DNA of 34,205 bases from Bacteroidota bacterium (GCA_018267615.1 JAFDYD010000005.1:24843-59047); one strand, 5' to 3'. Positions 8,120 through 18,331 are shown, counted from the stretch's first letter. Program-made: numbers and translations. The notes: a model not told the origin generated them from the sequence alone.

Positions 8120-10516
8120 TCATTCCGTTCTCAAACTCTTCACCGGGTTCATCATTGCTGCTTTGATCGATTGAAAACTAATTGTCAGCAATGTGATGAG
8201 AATAATCGATGCGCCTGCCACAATGAAAATAATAGCGTCAATCTGTACCCGATAAGCAAAACTTTCGAGCCAACGATGCATGATCCAATAGGAAAACGGA
8301 AATGCAATCAGTACGGCAATCAATATTAATTTTATAAAGTCTTTAGACAAAAGCATAACGACATTTTGCACAGATGCTCCGACCACTTTGCGAATGCCGA
8401 TTTCCTTTTGTCTTTTTTGCGCAGTAAATGCAGCCAGACCAAACAATCCCAAACAGGATATGATGATCGCGATGCCTGCAAAATATCTTGATAAAACTGA
8501 AACTCTTTGTTCAGATGCATATAGAGCCTGGTAATCTTCATCCAGGAATTTAAAATCGAATGGAAGTCCCTGGTTGAATTCTCTATATGATTTGTCAAGC
8601 GCTGCAATCGTTTCCTTTTCTTTGCCGGCGCGAATTTTTACATAAATATTTGAGTTGTTTTGATAACATCTGAAAAAGAACGGCGTCACTTTTTTATAAA
8701 GAGACGCAAAATGAAAATCTTTCACGACGCCAATGATCTTTCTATTTTTTCCCCACACGTCCACAATCTTGCCAATAGGATCTTTCAATCGCATAGCAGC
8801 GATCGCAGTTTCATTGAATACAACTGACATGCTATCCGATCCGAATTTTGTGGAGAACATTCTACCTTCCTTCATTTGTAAACCAAGCATCTCCATCATT
8901 CCATAATCCATATCAAGACCCTCAAATTCCAACCCTTCCTGCGGGCTTTTTCCTTCCCAATTGATCCAGCTTCCACCCTGACTATAACGCCCGGTCATAT
9001 TCCCTTCCATGCTCGATGCAGAAACCACTCCATTGATTTTTTTTATCTCAGCAAGAAATGCATCGGATCCTTTTAGCAATTTTCCTTCGTTTGAAAAATG
9101 GATGATGTTGTCTTTATTATAGCCAAGATTTTTTGTTTGTATCAATTTCATTTGTTTGTACACGACAATAACCGACACAATCAATACCACTGAGATTGCA
9201 AATTGAAAAATAACCAGCCCCTTTCTTATCCATGATTCGCCCGCGGATGTATTCAACTTTCCTTTCAATACCAAGACCGGTTTGAAGCCTGACAGATATA
9301 ATGCAGGATAACTTCCGGAAATAAGTGCGGTCACGAATGTAATCGCTATTACAATTAAAATAAATCCGGCGTTGAAATCGAGAGTAATATTTTTTCCAGT
9401 GATCGAGCGGAATGCAGGGAGCAAAGCCACCACGAATACGATAGCGAGAATCAATGATAAAAATGCCATCGTCATGGATTCACTAATATATTGCAGAATC
9501 AGTGATCCTCTTTGCGCGCCCACTACTTTCCTGATACCGACTTCCTTCATCCTCCGCGTAGCTTTTGCTGTAGAAAGATTCATGAAATTGATACAGGCTA
9601 TTATCAAAATGAAAATCGCGATAACGGAAAACAGTCTTACATATTCTATTCTGCCACCCGATTGCACACCATTTTCAAATCGGTTGTGCAAATATCTTTC
9701 CGAATAACGTTGTACAAATAAATCGCCTTCCCATTTTGCAGTCGGGTCATTTTTATAAAGAGATTTAATTTTTTCCTGGGTGAAATTTTTTATTTTTTTA
9801 TTGAACTGATTTACGTCAACGCCATTTTTCAAAAGAACATAAGTGTTCATGCTGTTGCTATACCAATAGGCGACATCTTCCGATTCTTTCGTCAGATATA
9901 AATCCATGGTAAATAAAAAATCAAATTGATCTGTTGCATTTGATGGCGGCGCTTCAAATACGCCGGCCACCTGGTATACGCCGTTGAACTCACTGTTTCC
10001 CTGCCATTCAAGTGTTTTACCAACCAAACCTTTCGTGGTATTAAATAATTTTAAGGCGAGTTTGTCCGATAACATCACACCGTATATCCCGGAAAAAGTC
10101 TTTTTTATATTGCCATCGACGATGTGATAAGAGAAAATATTGAAAAAATCTTTGCCGACGAAATGTGGCGTTGCTTTGACATGCTTGTCTGAAGAAGAAA
10201 TGACCCCGATGTCAGCCTGGCGCACAGCGACAGCATATTGCACTTCGGGAAGTTCATTCGACATTGATTGCGCCAGCAGTCCTTGTGTCTCCTCGCGTAG
10301 TTCGATGGTTCCTTCAGAATTTGGAGACAGTTTCATCACCGCGAAAAGACGATCGTCATTATTGTTAAATTTATCCACACTCATTTCGTCAGTTAGCCAT
10401 AAATAAATTAACAGGGCGCAAGCAAGACCGGTAGAAAGTCCGACCATGTTGAGCAATGTGAACTGACGATCCCTGATGAGATTACGGTATGCGATTTTGA
10501 AATAATTTCTGAACAT
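8120..10516 (-). CDS. FtsX/MacB-type ABC transporter permease (array copy 4, type A)
   Basis: This 798-residue permease starts MFRNYFKIAYRNLIRDRQFT. Membrane segment 1 covers about 20-42. The second starts near 293, just before KEVGIRKVVGA at about 324-334. The C-terminal FtsX half carries QKRQKEIGIRKVVGA and ends NPVKSLRTE. The periplasmic part keeps the type-A features seen in the copies at 5341 and 20858 (APPSNATDQFDFLF, YLHNRFENG, GGRIEYVRLFS). The stop and its 3' flank are nearly identical to those of the 5341 copy. Its start lies 80 bp after the type-B gene with the FecR-like prefix. It should act as a transmembrane subunit of an efflux or mechanotransmission ABC system whose ATPase is not in this window. 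Confidence 0.93.
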   Translation of the reverse strand: MFRNYFKIAYRNLIRDRQFTLLNMVGLSTGLACALLIYLWLTDEMSVDKFNNNDDRLFAVMKLSPNSEGTIELREETQGLLAQSMSNELPEVQYAVAVRQADIGVISSSDKHVKATPHFVGKDFFNIFSYHIVDGNIKKTFSGIYGVMLSDKLALKLFNTTKGLVGKTLEWQGNSEFNGVYQVAGVFEAPPSNATDQFDFLFTMDLYLTKESEDVAYWYSNSMNTYVLLKNGVDVNQFNKKIKNFTQEKIKSLYKNDPTAKWEGDLFVQRYSERYLHNRFENGVQSGGRIEYVRLFSVIAIFILIIACINFMNLSTAKATRRMKEVGIRKVVGAQRGSLILQYISESMTMAFLSLILAIVFVVALLPAFRSITGKNITLDFNAGFILIVIAITFVTALISGSYPALYLSGFKPVLVLKGKLNTSAGESWIRKGLVIFQFAISVVLIVSVIVVYKQMKLIQTKNLGYNKDNIIHFSNEGKLLKGSDAFLAEIKKINGVVSASSMEGNMTGRYSQGGSWINWEGKSPQEGLEFEGLDMDYGMMEMLGLQMKEGRMFSTKFGSDSMSVVFNETAIAAMRLKDPIGKIVDVWGKNRKIIGVVKDFHFASLYKKVTPFFFRCYQNNSNIYVKIRAGKEKETIAALDKSYREFNQGLPFDFKFLDEDYQALYASEQRVSVLSRYFAGIAIIISCLGLFGLAAFTAQKRQKEIGIRKVVGASVQNVVMLLSKDFIKLILIAVLIAFPFSYWIMHRWLESFAYRVQIDAIIFIVAGASIILITLLTISFQSIKAAMMNPVKSLRTE

Positions 10517-10558
10517 AAATTTTTTTTTATTCTGACATCGCCGACGGGGTAATTGGTT

Positions 10559-10598
10559 TCAACCAATCAACTAATCAACCTCTCAACTTTTCAACGCT
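10559..10598. repeat. TCAACNNN octamer array (five units) overlapping a stop codon
   Basis: TCAACCAA, TCAACTAA, TCAACCTC, TCAACTTT and TCAACGCT run without interruption through most of the gap between permease copies 5 and 4. The last unit overlaps the stop codon of the FecR-like fusion gene (10597-10599). A half of the CCGTCAG palindrome (CGCCGACGGGGT) lies at 10535-10550. Confidence 0.65.
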
Positions 10599-13335
10599 AC
10601 TCCGATCTCAATGTCTTCGCCGGATTTGCAATCGCGGCCTTGATTGCCTGGAAGCTAATAGTCATCAATGCAATTAATATTACCAATAGCGCCGCGCTAC
10701 CAAACATCCACCATGTAATCGGTGTGCGATATTGAAAATCCTGCAACCATTTTGTCATTGCCCACCATGCAATCGGTGAAGCAATCACAATGGATATCAA
10801 AACCAGTTTTACAAAATCCTTCGACAGCATAGCGGTGATTCCGCTGACACTTGCTCCTAAAACTTTCCTGATACTGATTTCTTTATTACGTTGTTCAGCC
10901 ATGAATGCAGAGAGTGCAAATAATCCGAGGCATGCTATAATGATGGCGAGGACGGCAAAGCTGGTAAAAATATTTGTCATACGCTGCACATCGGCGTACA
11001 TATTCGCAAAGCTTTCATCCATGAATTCATATCGCAATGGCTGAGTGGGCGCAAATTTTTTCCATACTACTCCAAGAGATGAAATGAGACCCTTCATATC
11101 TGCGCCATTTGCTTTTACGGTCATCATTGAAGAGCTGATTCCCAATTTTAAACAGACTGCCCCGATATTATCACGCATGGATTCATAATTAAAATCTGCT
11201 ACAACACCCACGATATTGTAGTGTCCATAACCGTTAGTAATGATCTTCCCGACTGGATCTTTCAGATGTAGTTGATCCGCCATCTTTTGATTGATAACCA
11301 CCGCCTGCGAATCGGAAAGCATTTCGGAGGAAAAATTTCTTCCAACCACCATTTTCATTCCCATCGTTTTTACATAGCCATCATCAACAATCCAGAATTG
11401 TGTGTCGGTACCGATTTCCTCCTTTGTCTTTCCTTCATTGTAAAATGTATTTCCATTTCGCTTGGTATTGGCAATCGGCAAATAATCACTAATGGATACG
11501 CTTTTCACTTGTGGCAGTCTCAATAATTCCTGCTTAAAACTTTTTATATTGTCACCCGGCAACGTATGCGTCCCTTCAATAATAAGAACCTGGTCCTTAT
11601 CAAAACCAACTTCTCTGTTCAACATAAATTTTGTCTGACTATAGATCACAATTGTCGCGATAATAAGCATGACGGAAGTCGCGAATTGAAAAACTACGAG
11701 GCCGTTGCGCAATAGAGAATTCCTGGTACCACGGCTGAGATTTCCTTTTAATACACTAATGGGTTTGAAAGCGGAAAGATAATACGATGGATATATGCCT
11801 GCGAGAAATCCCACAACAAATGTACCCGCGATTATTACAGGCACAAACCACCATTCAGTCAATGGCATGTTGAGCGATTTATTCGCGAGTGTATTAAACA
11901 GAGGAAGCATTAACCATGCAATGATTACTGCCAATACAAATGAGAGGAAACTATAAAGCAATGATTCGGTAAGAAATTGTTTGATCAGGCTGCTTCTAAA
12001 AGATCCGATCACTTTTCTCAATCCAACTTCTTTTGCACGATTGGCCGATTTAGCGGTAGAGAGATTGATAAAATTAATACATGCGATGATCAGGATGAAA
12101 CATGCGATCGCGCCAAACAACCACACAAAACGCATATCACTATGCGATTTCTGGTAATCATAAATATCAAATGACTTCAAATGGATATCACTGACCGGCT
12201 GTAATTCAAACGACGCTTTTTTTACAATGCTTTCAGCATCCTTGGTTCCATTACGAACCATTTCAGGCAGCACATAATTGTTGATGATATCGGCGCTCAT
12301 TTTTTGTTGGAACGCTTTCATATTTGTTCCGGGCCGAACCAATAAATAAGTTTCGTAATTCTGCGATCCCCAGCCCGCTTGTTCACCTTGCCAAAATTCA
12401 ACGCCTGTCAGCGTTAAGAAAAAATCGTATTTGAGATATGAGGTAGCTGGGAAATCCTGCATTACGCCACCAATTTTAAATTGGCGCTTTCTATCATTAT
12501 TGAGAAACAGGATTTTTCCAACACAATCCTGGCTGGGAAAATATTTATCCGCAATCCTTTTCGAAATGACAATCGTATTCGGTTCAGCCAATGCTTTTTT
12601 GCGGTCGCCATAAACCATCGGGATATGAAATATGTCGAGGAAAGATTGATCAACATACGTAAACCCGTCTTCATAAATATTTTTTTCTTGTCCGGCCGGT
12701 GTTACATAATTACTACCCGCTCCGTAAAAAAGCGGAAAGGCCATGAGTCTCGCCGTATTTTCTACTTCCGGAAAATCTTTCTGCATAGCTTTTGGCAGTG
12801 GCGGAGGCATGGAAGTTCCTTTTATGATCTTCCCGTTATCGTTGTACACTCCAATTATCCTGTACATGCGATTTCCATCAGGATATGTTTTATCGTAACT
12901 CAATTCATCTTTGATAAATAGTGCTATCAGCAAACAAGCAGCGAGACTAAGTGCAAAGCCGCCAATTTTAATTGCAGCATACATTTTTTGTTTCCTGAGT
13001 TGGCGAATCGCTATTTTGAAATAGTTCTTTAGCATGACTGGTTTTTTATGATTTGTGAATATCGGCGGCTCAATTTTTTTTTGTGAATCGATTCTCTTCA
13101 ACAGCCGATTGAAACTATCTGTAATATGTTGCTCGGATACATCGGGTATTTTTTCCCGCTGTATCATTTGTAATAACAGTTGAACGGCCTCGTCTGTAAG
13201 TCGTTTATGCGCTGGCGATGCTTCTATCCATTGCTGCCATTCTAAAAATTCTTTTTCATCTGACCGACGGAACCAACGGATGAATCCCTCATCCATCAAT
13301 AGGTCTTCAACCCTGGCATAATTAGTTTTTCTCAT
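10597..13335 (-). CDS. ABC transporter permease (type B) with FecR-like N-terminal cytoplasmic domain
   Basis: This 912-residue protein has two parts. Residues 101-912 are an ordinary type-B permease (MLKNYFKIAIRQLRKQKMY onward, TM1 about 121-143, KEVGLRKVIGS and KEISIRKVLGA loops, end NPAKTLRSE), closely like the gene at 2526-4958. Residues 1-100 are absent from all eight paralogs. They read DLLMDEGFIRWFRRSDEKEF then EWQQWIEASPAHKRL and DEAVQLLL, the pattern of the N-terminal domain of Bacteroidota FecR proteins (LxDExFxxWV, then WxxWxxxxPxHxxxxxEA). In FecR this domain is cytoplasmic and contacts the ECF sigma factor. Here it sits before TM1 and would also be cytoplasmic. The frame is open without interruption across the junction. 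An internal start at 13035 could give a normal 812-residue permease, but no ribosome binding site distinguishes the two starts. No fecI-like gene is nearby. Confidence 0.88.
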   Translation of the reverse strand: MRKTNYARVEDLLMDEGFIRWFRRSDEKEFLEWQQWIEASPAHKRLTDEAVQLLLQMIQREKIPDVSEQHITDSFNRLLKRIDSQKKIEPPIFTNHKKPVMLKNYFKIAIRQLRKQKMYAAIKIGGFALSLAACLLIALFIKDELSYDKTYPDGNRMYRIIGVYNDNGKIIKGTSMPPPLPKAMQKDFPEVENTARLMAFPLFYGAGSNYVTPAGQEKNIYEDGFTYVDQSFLDIFHIPMVYGDRKKALAEPNTIVISKRIADKYFPSQDCVGKILFLNNDRKRQFKIGGVMQDFPATSYLKYDFFLTLTGVEFWQGEQAGWGSQNYETYLLVRPGTNMKAFQQKMSADIINNYVLPEMVRNGTKDAESIVKKASFELQPVSDIHLKSFDIYDYQKSHSDMRFVWLFGAIACFILIIACINFINLSTAKSANRAKEVGLRKVIGSFRSSLIKQFLTESLLYSFLSFVLAVIIAWLMLPLFNTLANKSLNMPLTEWWFVPVIIAGTFVVGFLAGIYPSYYLSAFKPISVLKGNLSRGTRNSLLRNGLVVFQFATSVMLIIATIVIYSQTKFMLNREVGFDKDQVLIIEGTHTLPGDNIKSFKQELLRLPQVKSVSISDYLPIANTKRNGNTFYNEGKTKEEIGTDTQFWIVDDGYVKTMGMKMVVGRNFSSEMLSDSQAVVINQKMADQLHLKDPVGKIITNGYGHYNIVGVVADFNYESMRDNIGAVCLKLGISSSMMTVKANGADMKGLISSLGVVWKKFAPTQPLRYEFMDESFANMYADVQRMTNIFTSFAVLAIIIACLGLFALSAFMAEQRNKEISIRKVLGASVSGITAMLSKDFVKLVLISIVIASPIAWWAMTKWLQDFQYRTPITWWMFGSAALLVILIALMTISFQAIKAAIANPAKTLRSE

Positions 13336-13369
13336 GTTTATTTCAGAAGGTAATTAATCGATTTGCGTT

Positions 13370-13474
13370 TTTCTGTCTGAACGCTGAACGCTAAACGCTA
13401 AACGCAGAACGCAGAACGCGTTTGGCGTTACGCGTTCAGCGTTATGCGTTTAGCGTTTAGCGTTCAGACAGAAA
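13370..13474. repeat. 105-bp palindrome made of AACGCTN heptamers
   Basis: The left arm begins TTTCTGTCTGAACGCTGAAC and continues as AACGCTA, AACGCTA, AACGCAG and AACGCAG units. The right arm is the reverse complement with few changes and ends CAGACAGAAA. The arms are about 50 bp with a short centre around TTTGGCGTTA. It begins two bases after the stop of permease copy 6 and ends about 35 bases before the start of the FecR-like fusion gene. No T-run follows it on the minus strand, so it is not a standard terminator. Confidence 0.8.
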
Positions 13475-13476
13475 TA

Positions 13477-15843
13477 TCATTCCGTTCTCAAACTCTTCAC
13501 CGGATTCGCCAACGCCGCTTTTACGGATTCATATCCTACCGTGAACCATGCAATGAATAATGCAATCAGAGAAGCGACAACAAAAATTCCCCAGCCTACG
13601 CTTACATGATATGCAAAACTCTGCAGCCAACTATTGATCGCAAACCAGGAAACAGGTATAGCGATAACCATCGCGATAAAAATCAGCTTTGTAAAATTTG
13701 TAGATAACAAATAAACGATGGTGAAAACAGATGCGCCCAATACTTTACGCACGCCAATTTCCTTGGTGCGTTGCTCAGCCATAAAAGCAGAGAGCCCATA
13801 TAATCCCAAACAGGAAATAAAAATTGCGAGCCCTGCAAAAAGATTGAACAGTACTCCCATCTGTTGTTCGCCACGATAAAGATTTGCGAGATCTTGGTCC
13901 AGGAAATTATAAGAAAACGGGCGAGAAGGATTCAGCCCGACCATTATTTTTTGCAACTCTTTTATTGTTGCTTCTGTTTTGCCGGGTTTTGTGCGAACCA
14001 CAACTTTACCACCCCAACGATTCAAACTGATAAACATCGGTTCGATCGCATACTGCATCGGCTTATAATTAAAATCTTTTACAACACCGATGATAGTTCC
14101 TTTGTTACCATTTATTGTCAAAGGTTTTCCAACAGCCGTCGCAACATTCATCCCCATCACCTGAATCGCTTTTTCATTGACGATAAAATTGGCCGAATCT
14201 CCTTTAAATGCTGTTGAAAAAGCGCGGCCATTCATTATTTTCATTTTAAAAACGTCAAAAAAGTCTTCGGTAACAGCCATCGATGGAAATACAACCTGTA
14301 ATTTTGGATCTTTTCCTTCCCACACAATATCTATAGTACCTGTAATCATATTAGTCGGAAGGTCAGAAGTAATTGTAAAATCGCTTGTCAATGGATTTTG
14401 TTTGAGTGCATCTTTCATCGCCTGCTGCTTGCTCCATAATTCTCCTGTCATCTCCATGTACAAAAGATTCTCTTTGTCAAACCCGAGATTTGTGTTTTTT
14501 ATAAATTTTAATTGATTATAAACAACGGCAGTTCCTACAAGTAATACAATGGAAACAATAAACTGTGTAACCACCAATGTATTTCTGAAAATTAGATTTC
14601 CGCCGAATGATTTCATTTTTCCCTTTAACACGTGTACAGGTTGAAATCCTGATAAATAAAGAGCCGGATAAATACCGGATAGCAATCCGGTAGCGAGTGC
14701 GATACCAAGCAGGCTGCCAACTAATTTCCAATCCAGAATATGAATATTGAGATGCTTGCCGGAAACACTATTAAATGCGGGAAGCAAGAGCCATACCATC
14801 AGCATCGCGATCAGAAATGCAATAAATGAAATGAGCATTGATTCGCCAAGGAACTGACCCACGAGTTGATGACGCCCGGCACCAACGACTTTGCGAAGAC
14901 CCACTTCCTTAGCACGTCGGGCTGAGCGTGCGGTGGCGAGATTCATGAAATTAATACACGCAACGGCAAGAATAAAAATCGCCACGATAAAAAATATATT
15001 TACATATTGATAGTTTCCATGTCCATCGAGATCAACCTGGAAATTGGAATGCAAATGAATATCGGTTAATGGCTGCAAATGAAAATTGATCTTAAGACCG
15101 GTAACACGTTTTTTGTAGATCTCATCCATCTGGCGTTCAAATTTTGCAATGGCGGCAGGCGTTGGTTTGAAATTTTTATCCAACTGCAGGTAGCTGTAGT
15201 AATTAAAACTGGTCCATACATTATTTTTCAGATCATAATCTGACTGATAAATTGAAGACATGGGAATGAGCATATCAAACTGAAGATGTGAGTTGGAAGG
15301 GATATTTTCGAGAACCCCTGTAACAACAACATTTCTATCGTTATCCAGCCGCATCATTTTTCCCAATACATCATCTGTTCCAAAATATTTTTTTGCAAGG
15401 TCTTTTGTGATCAGCACTCCGTCTGCGCGCTTCAATGCAGTTGCGGGATTTCCTTTTGCCAATTTGTAAGAAAAAAATTGCAGGAATGTAGAATCAACAT
15501 AGAAAACCCGGTGCTCTTCAATCTTATTTTCTCCAACTTCAACAAGTTCGGTCGATAAATGACTGAGTCGAACTGTATTTTTTATTTCCGGCATTTGCGC
15601 CTGCAAACCTGCGGGCATACCGGCAGGATTTACCGCAGCTTTAAATTCATCGGCATTGGCAGTAATGCGATATATCTGATCAGCATTCGCATTGAAGCGA
15701 TCATAGCTTAATTCTTCACGCACCCATAACAAGATCAAAATACTACTGGCCATTCCAATGGCGAGCCCGGTTATATTGATAATAGAAAAAGCCTTGTGAC
15801 GTATTAAATTTCTAAAAGCGATTTTGAAATAATTTTTAAACAT
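13477..15843 (-). CDS. FtsX/MacB-type ABC transporter permease (array copy 6)
   Basis: This 788-residue permease starts MFKNYFKIAFRNLIRHKAFS. The first membrane segment covers about 20-42 and is followed by REELSYDRF, the usual boundary to the extracytoplasmic domain. The central block contains ACINFMNLATARSARRAKEVGLRKVVGA in short overlapping conserved pieces. The C-terminal half has EQRTKEIGVRKVLGA and ends NPVKSLRTE. It is more divergent from types A and B than members of either type are from one another. Its stop codon lies two bases from the arm of a 105-bp heptamer palindrome that separates it from the FecR-like fusion gene downstream. Function: membrane subunit of an unidentified ABC system, with an ATPase needed from elsewhere. 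Confidence 0.93.
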   Translation of the reverse strand: MFKNYFKIAFRNLIRHKAFSIINITGLAIGMASSILILLWVREELSYDRFNANADQIYRITANADEFKAAVNPAGMPAGLQAQMPEIKNTVRLSHLSTELVEVGENKIEEHRVFYVDSTFLQFFSYKLAKGNPATALKRADGVLITKDLAKKYFGTDDVLGKMMRLDNDRNVVVTGVLENIPSNSHLQFDMLIPMSSIYQSDYDLKNNVWTSFNYYSYLQLDKNFKPTPAAIAKFERQMDEIYKKRVTGLKINFHLQPLTDIHLHSNFQVDLDGHGNYQYVNIFFIVAIFILAVACINFMNLATARSARRAKEVGLRKVVGAGRHQLVGQFLGESMLISFIAFLIAMLMVWLLLPAFNSVSGKHLNIHILDWKLVGSLLGIALATGLLSGIYPALYLSGFQPVHVLKGKMKSFGGNLIFRNTLVVTQFIVSIVLLVGTAVVYNQLKFIKNTNLGFDKENLLYMEMTGELWSKQQAMKDALKQNPLTSDFTITSDLPTNMITGTIDIVWEGKDPKLQVVFPSMAVTEDFFDVFKMKIMNGRAFSTAFKGDSANFIVNEKAIQVMGMNVATAVGKPLTINGNKGTIIGVVKDFNYKPMQYAIEPMFISLNRWGGKVVVRTKPGKTEATIKELQKIMVGLNPSRPFSYNFLDQDLANLYRGEQQMGVLFNLFAGLAIFISCLGLYGLSAFMAEQRTKEIGVRKVLGASVFTIVYLLSTNFTKLIFIAMVIAIPVSWFAINSWLQSFAYHVSVGWGIFVVASLIALFIAWFTVGYESVKAALANPVKSLRTE

Positions 15844-15867
15844 ATTTCCTGTTTTATTCTTACTTGC

Positions 15868-15881
15868 CGACCGCTGACGGC
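15868..15881. repeat. Half CCGTCAG-type element upstream of permease copy 6
   Basis: CGACCGCTGACGG matches the right half of the palindrome seen at other copies, about 25-38 bases upstream of the start at 15843. The left half is missing. Confidence 0.45.
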
Positions 15882-15955
15882 CTTAATAATTTTTTACTGA
15901 TTAACCATTCAACATTTTAACGCTTCTATTTTCATATTTCCATATTTCACATTCA

Positions 15956-18331
15956 CTATTCTGATCGCAAGCTTTTTACCGGATTCGACAGAGCCGCTTT
16001 TATCGCCTGGAAACTGATAGTAACCAGCGTGATGACCAAGGCCATTAGCGCCGCGATAATAAATACTGCCGGACCAATACTGATTCGATAATCATATTTC
16101 ATCAACCATTGTTGTAAAAAATACAATGCAACCGGTGAAGCAATCACGCAACTTATAATCACCAACAGTATAAAATCTTTTGAAAGTAATAACCAGACTT
16201 GCGAAACCGATGCACCCAACACTTTGCGGATGCCGATTTCTTTTGTTTTTTGTTCCGCGATATATGCAGACAGTCCAAATAACCCCAGACAGGAAATAAA
16301 TATCGCGAGACTTGCAAATATTCCGGCAAGCTTCCCTACCAAAACTTCGAAGTTAAATTTCGCCGCGTAGTTCGCATCGGCGAATTGATAATTATATGGA
16401 TAAGCCGGGTTGTATTTATTAAATATTTTAGTGAGTTTGTTAATAGCATCCTGTGTACTGATGCGCGGAGATAACTTGTACATCATGATATCCTGTGGAT
16501 ACTGAGTTAAAAAAAACATGGTTGGATCAGCAGGAGAAAAAGGCGATACCATCAATGCATCTTTTGCAATACCCACGATTTTTAAGTGTTGCTGATTGTA
16601 AGTAGTAATGGTCTGGTTTAATGGTTGTTTTATTCGCAGGCGTTTTATCGCCGTCTCATTAAATATCACGCTGAGTGTATCAGACAGCCCTTCAAATGGT
16701 CTTCCTTCCTGCATTTTTATACCGAGCGTTTTGAAATAGTCGGCTGTCACATACATAGCACCCATCTCAACGGTTTCGCCTGCGTTTTTTCCGGGCCATT
16801 TATCAATATCTGTATGCCAGTAAACATCTGTGGCCGGACTTGAAGACGTTGTTACATTTTCGGTTATGCCTGATTGTATGAGTTCATTTTTAATAGCAAT
16901 ATAGTTACGAGACAGATCTTCGTTCATGTTCGTTGTCATGACGCGATTCAGATCAAAACCTGCCGGACGGTTTTTTGCATGCTGTATCTGTTGGTAAATA
17001 ATAATTGTGCTGATGATGAGCGCCACCGAACATGCAAACTGGATCACCACTAAAATTTTTCGTGGCCATGTAGCTATTTTCCCAACCTTCATAGTTCCTT
17101 TCAACACTTTTACAGGATTGAAAGATGAAAGATAAAATGCCGGTCTGCTACCGGCTAACAAAGCCGTAATGACCAACGACACAAACATAATGATCCAGAA
17201 AAATATATTTGAAAACGGGATGCTTATTTTGTCTTTGGTGAGATTATTAAATGCCGGTAATGCCAGTTGTACCAATAGTATCGAAAATAAAAATGCGATC
17301 AAGGTCAACAAGAAAGACTCGGCGAGAAATTGAACGATGAGATCTTTGCGTTGTGAACCGATTGCTTTTCTCACTCCAACTTCTTTTGCTCTCTTCTCCG
17401 ATCTCGCCGTGGTGAGATTTATGAAATTGATGCAGGCTATCATCAACACCAATGCACCGATCATACTGAACATGCGCACGTATACAATAAAACCATCTAA
17501 TTCTTTTCCGTTCACATAATTTCCAAACATATGCCAATTCTTCATGGGCTGAAGAATAACATAAGAAAACATTGCATTAACGTTGTCCGTTTCTGTATGT
17601 TCGATGTTACGGATCTTAGAAGCAATCTGCGAATAAGAAACGCCCGGTTTTAATTTTACAAATAATTGGTACCCGTTATTTCCATATGACCCGTTTCTAT
17701 TTGCTTTTATATATTCATTTGTTTGCTCAGCGTAACTAAACGGCACCAGGTAGTCGAACTGGAAGCTGGAATTGTTTGGAATATTTTCCAATACGCCCGT
17801 TACTTTCAAATCGTTCTTGTTATCAAACCGAACCATTTTCCCAACAGGATCATCAGAACCAAATAATGTTTTGGCTGTTGCTTTTGTCAATACGATTGAA
17901 TATGCATCTTTAAAAACTGTATTTACACTTCCCGCAGCCAATGGAAATTGGAATATTCTTAAAAAATCTGTGCCCGTTATAGCACCCCGCATATAAAATT
18001 TTTTATCCCCTACTACCAACCCATGCATCGCCGTCCAATCCGATTCGGCGACATATTCGATTTCCGGGATTTCTCTTTTCAGTGCATCCGCTAATTTTAA
18101 TGAAGTAGTTGGAAAAGTGAGCGTGTCGCCATTGCTGTTGAAATTTCTCTGCACACGATATGCCTGTTGGTAGTTCGGAAGAAATTTATCATAAGAATAT
18201 TGATAGTGTGCCCAAAGTCCAATCAATAATGCAACTGCCATTCCGATTGCGAGACCAGAAATATTCAGAAAACTATACCCTTTGCTTCTAATAATATTTC
18301 TCCACGCGGTTTTGAAATAATTTTTAAACAT
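15956..18331 (-). CDS. FtsX/MacB-type ABC transporter permease (array copy 7)
   Basis: This 791-residue permease starts MFKNYFKTAWRNIIRSKGYS. After TM1 the usual acidic DELSYD is changed to HYQYSYDKF, and the first loop motif is KEVGVRKAIGS rather than KEVGLRKVVGA. It is therefore the most divergent member around these signatures. The second loop motif KEIGIRKVLGA and the end NPVKSLRSE are standard. Membrane segments follow the common plan (one N-terminal, four central, three C-terminal), with extracytoplasmic domains between. It may recognise a different ligand from its neighbours, but that is inference. It sits 71 bp after the copy at 18403 and 112 bp before the copy at 13477. Confidence 0.93.
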   Translation of the reverse strand: MFKNYFKTAWRNIIRSKGYSFLNISGLAIGMAVALLIGLWAHYQYSYDKFLPNYQQAYRVQRNFNSNGDTLTFPTTSLKLADALKREIPEIEYVAESDWTAMHGLVVGDKKFYMRGAITGTDFLRIFQFPLAAGSVNTVFKDAYSIVLTKATAKTLFGSDDPVGKMVRFDNKNDLKVTGVLENIPNNSSFQFDYLVPFSYAEQTNEYIKANRNGSYGNNGYQLFVKLKPGVSYSQIASKIRNIEHTETDNVNAMFSYVILQPMKNWHMFGNYVNGKELDGFIVYVRMFSMIGALVLMIACINFINLTTARSEKRAKEVGVRKAIGSQRKDLIVQFLAESFLLTLIAFLFSILLVQLALPAFNNLTKDKISIPFSNIFFWIIMFVSLVITALLAGSRPAFYLSSFNPVKVLKGTMKVGKIATWPRKILVVIQFACSVALIISTIIIYQQIQHAKNRPAGFDLNRVMTTNMNEDLSRNYIAIKNELIQSGITENVTTSSSPATDVYWHTDIDKWPGKNAGETVEMGAMYVTADYFKTLGIKMQEGRPFEGLSDTLSVIFNETAIKRLRIKQPLNQTITTYNQQHLKIVGIAKDALMVSPFSPADPTMFFLTQYPQDIMMYKLSPRISTQDAINKLTKIFNKYNPAYPYNYQFADANYAAKFNFEVLVGKLAGIFASLAIFISCLGLFGLSAYIAEQKTKEIGIRKVLGASVSQVWLLLSKDFILLVIISCVIASPVALYFLQQWLMKYDYRISIGPAVFIIAALMALVITLVTISFQAIKAALSNPVKSLRSE

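Noticed and set aside
13370..13474. Rho-independent terminator between permease copies 6 and 5
   Set aside because: On the minus strand the hairpin is followed by AAAACGC, not a T-run, and it is composed of heptamer repeats.
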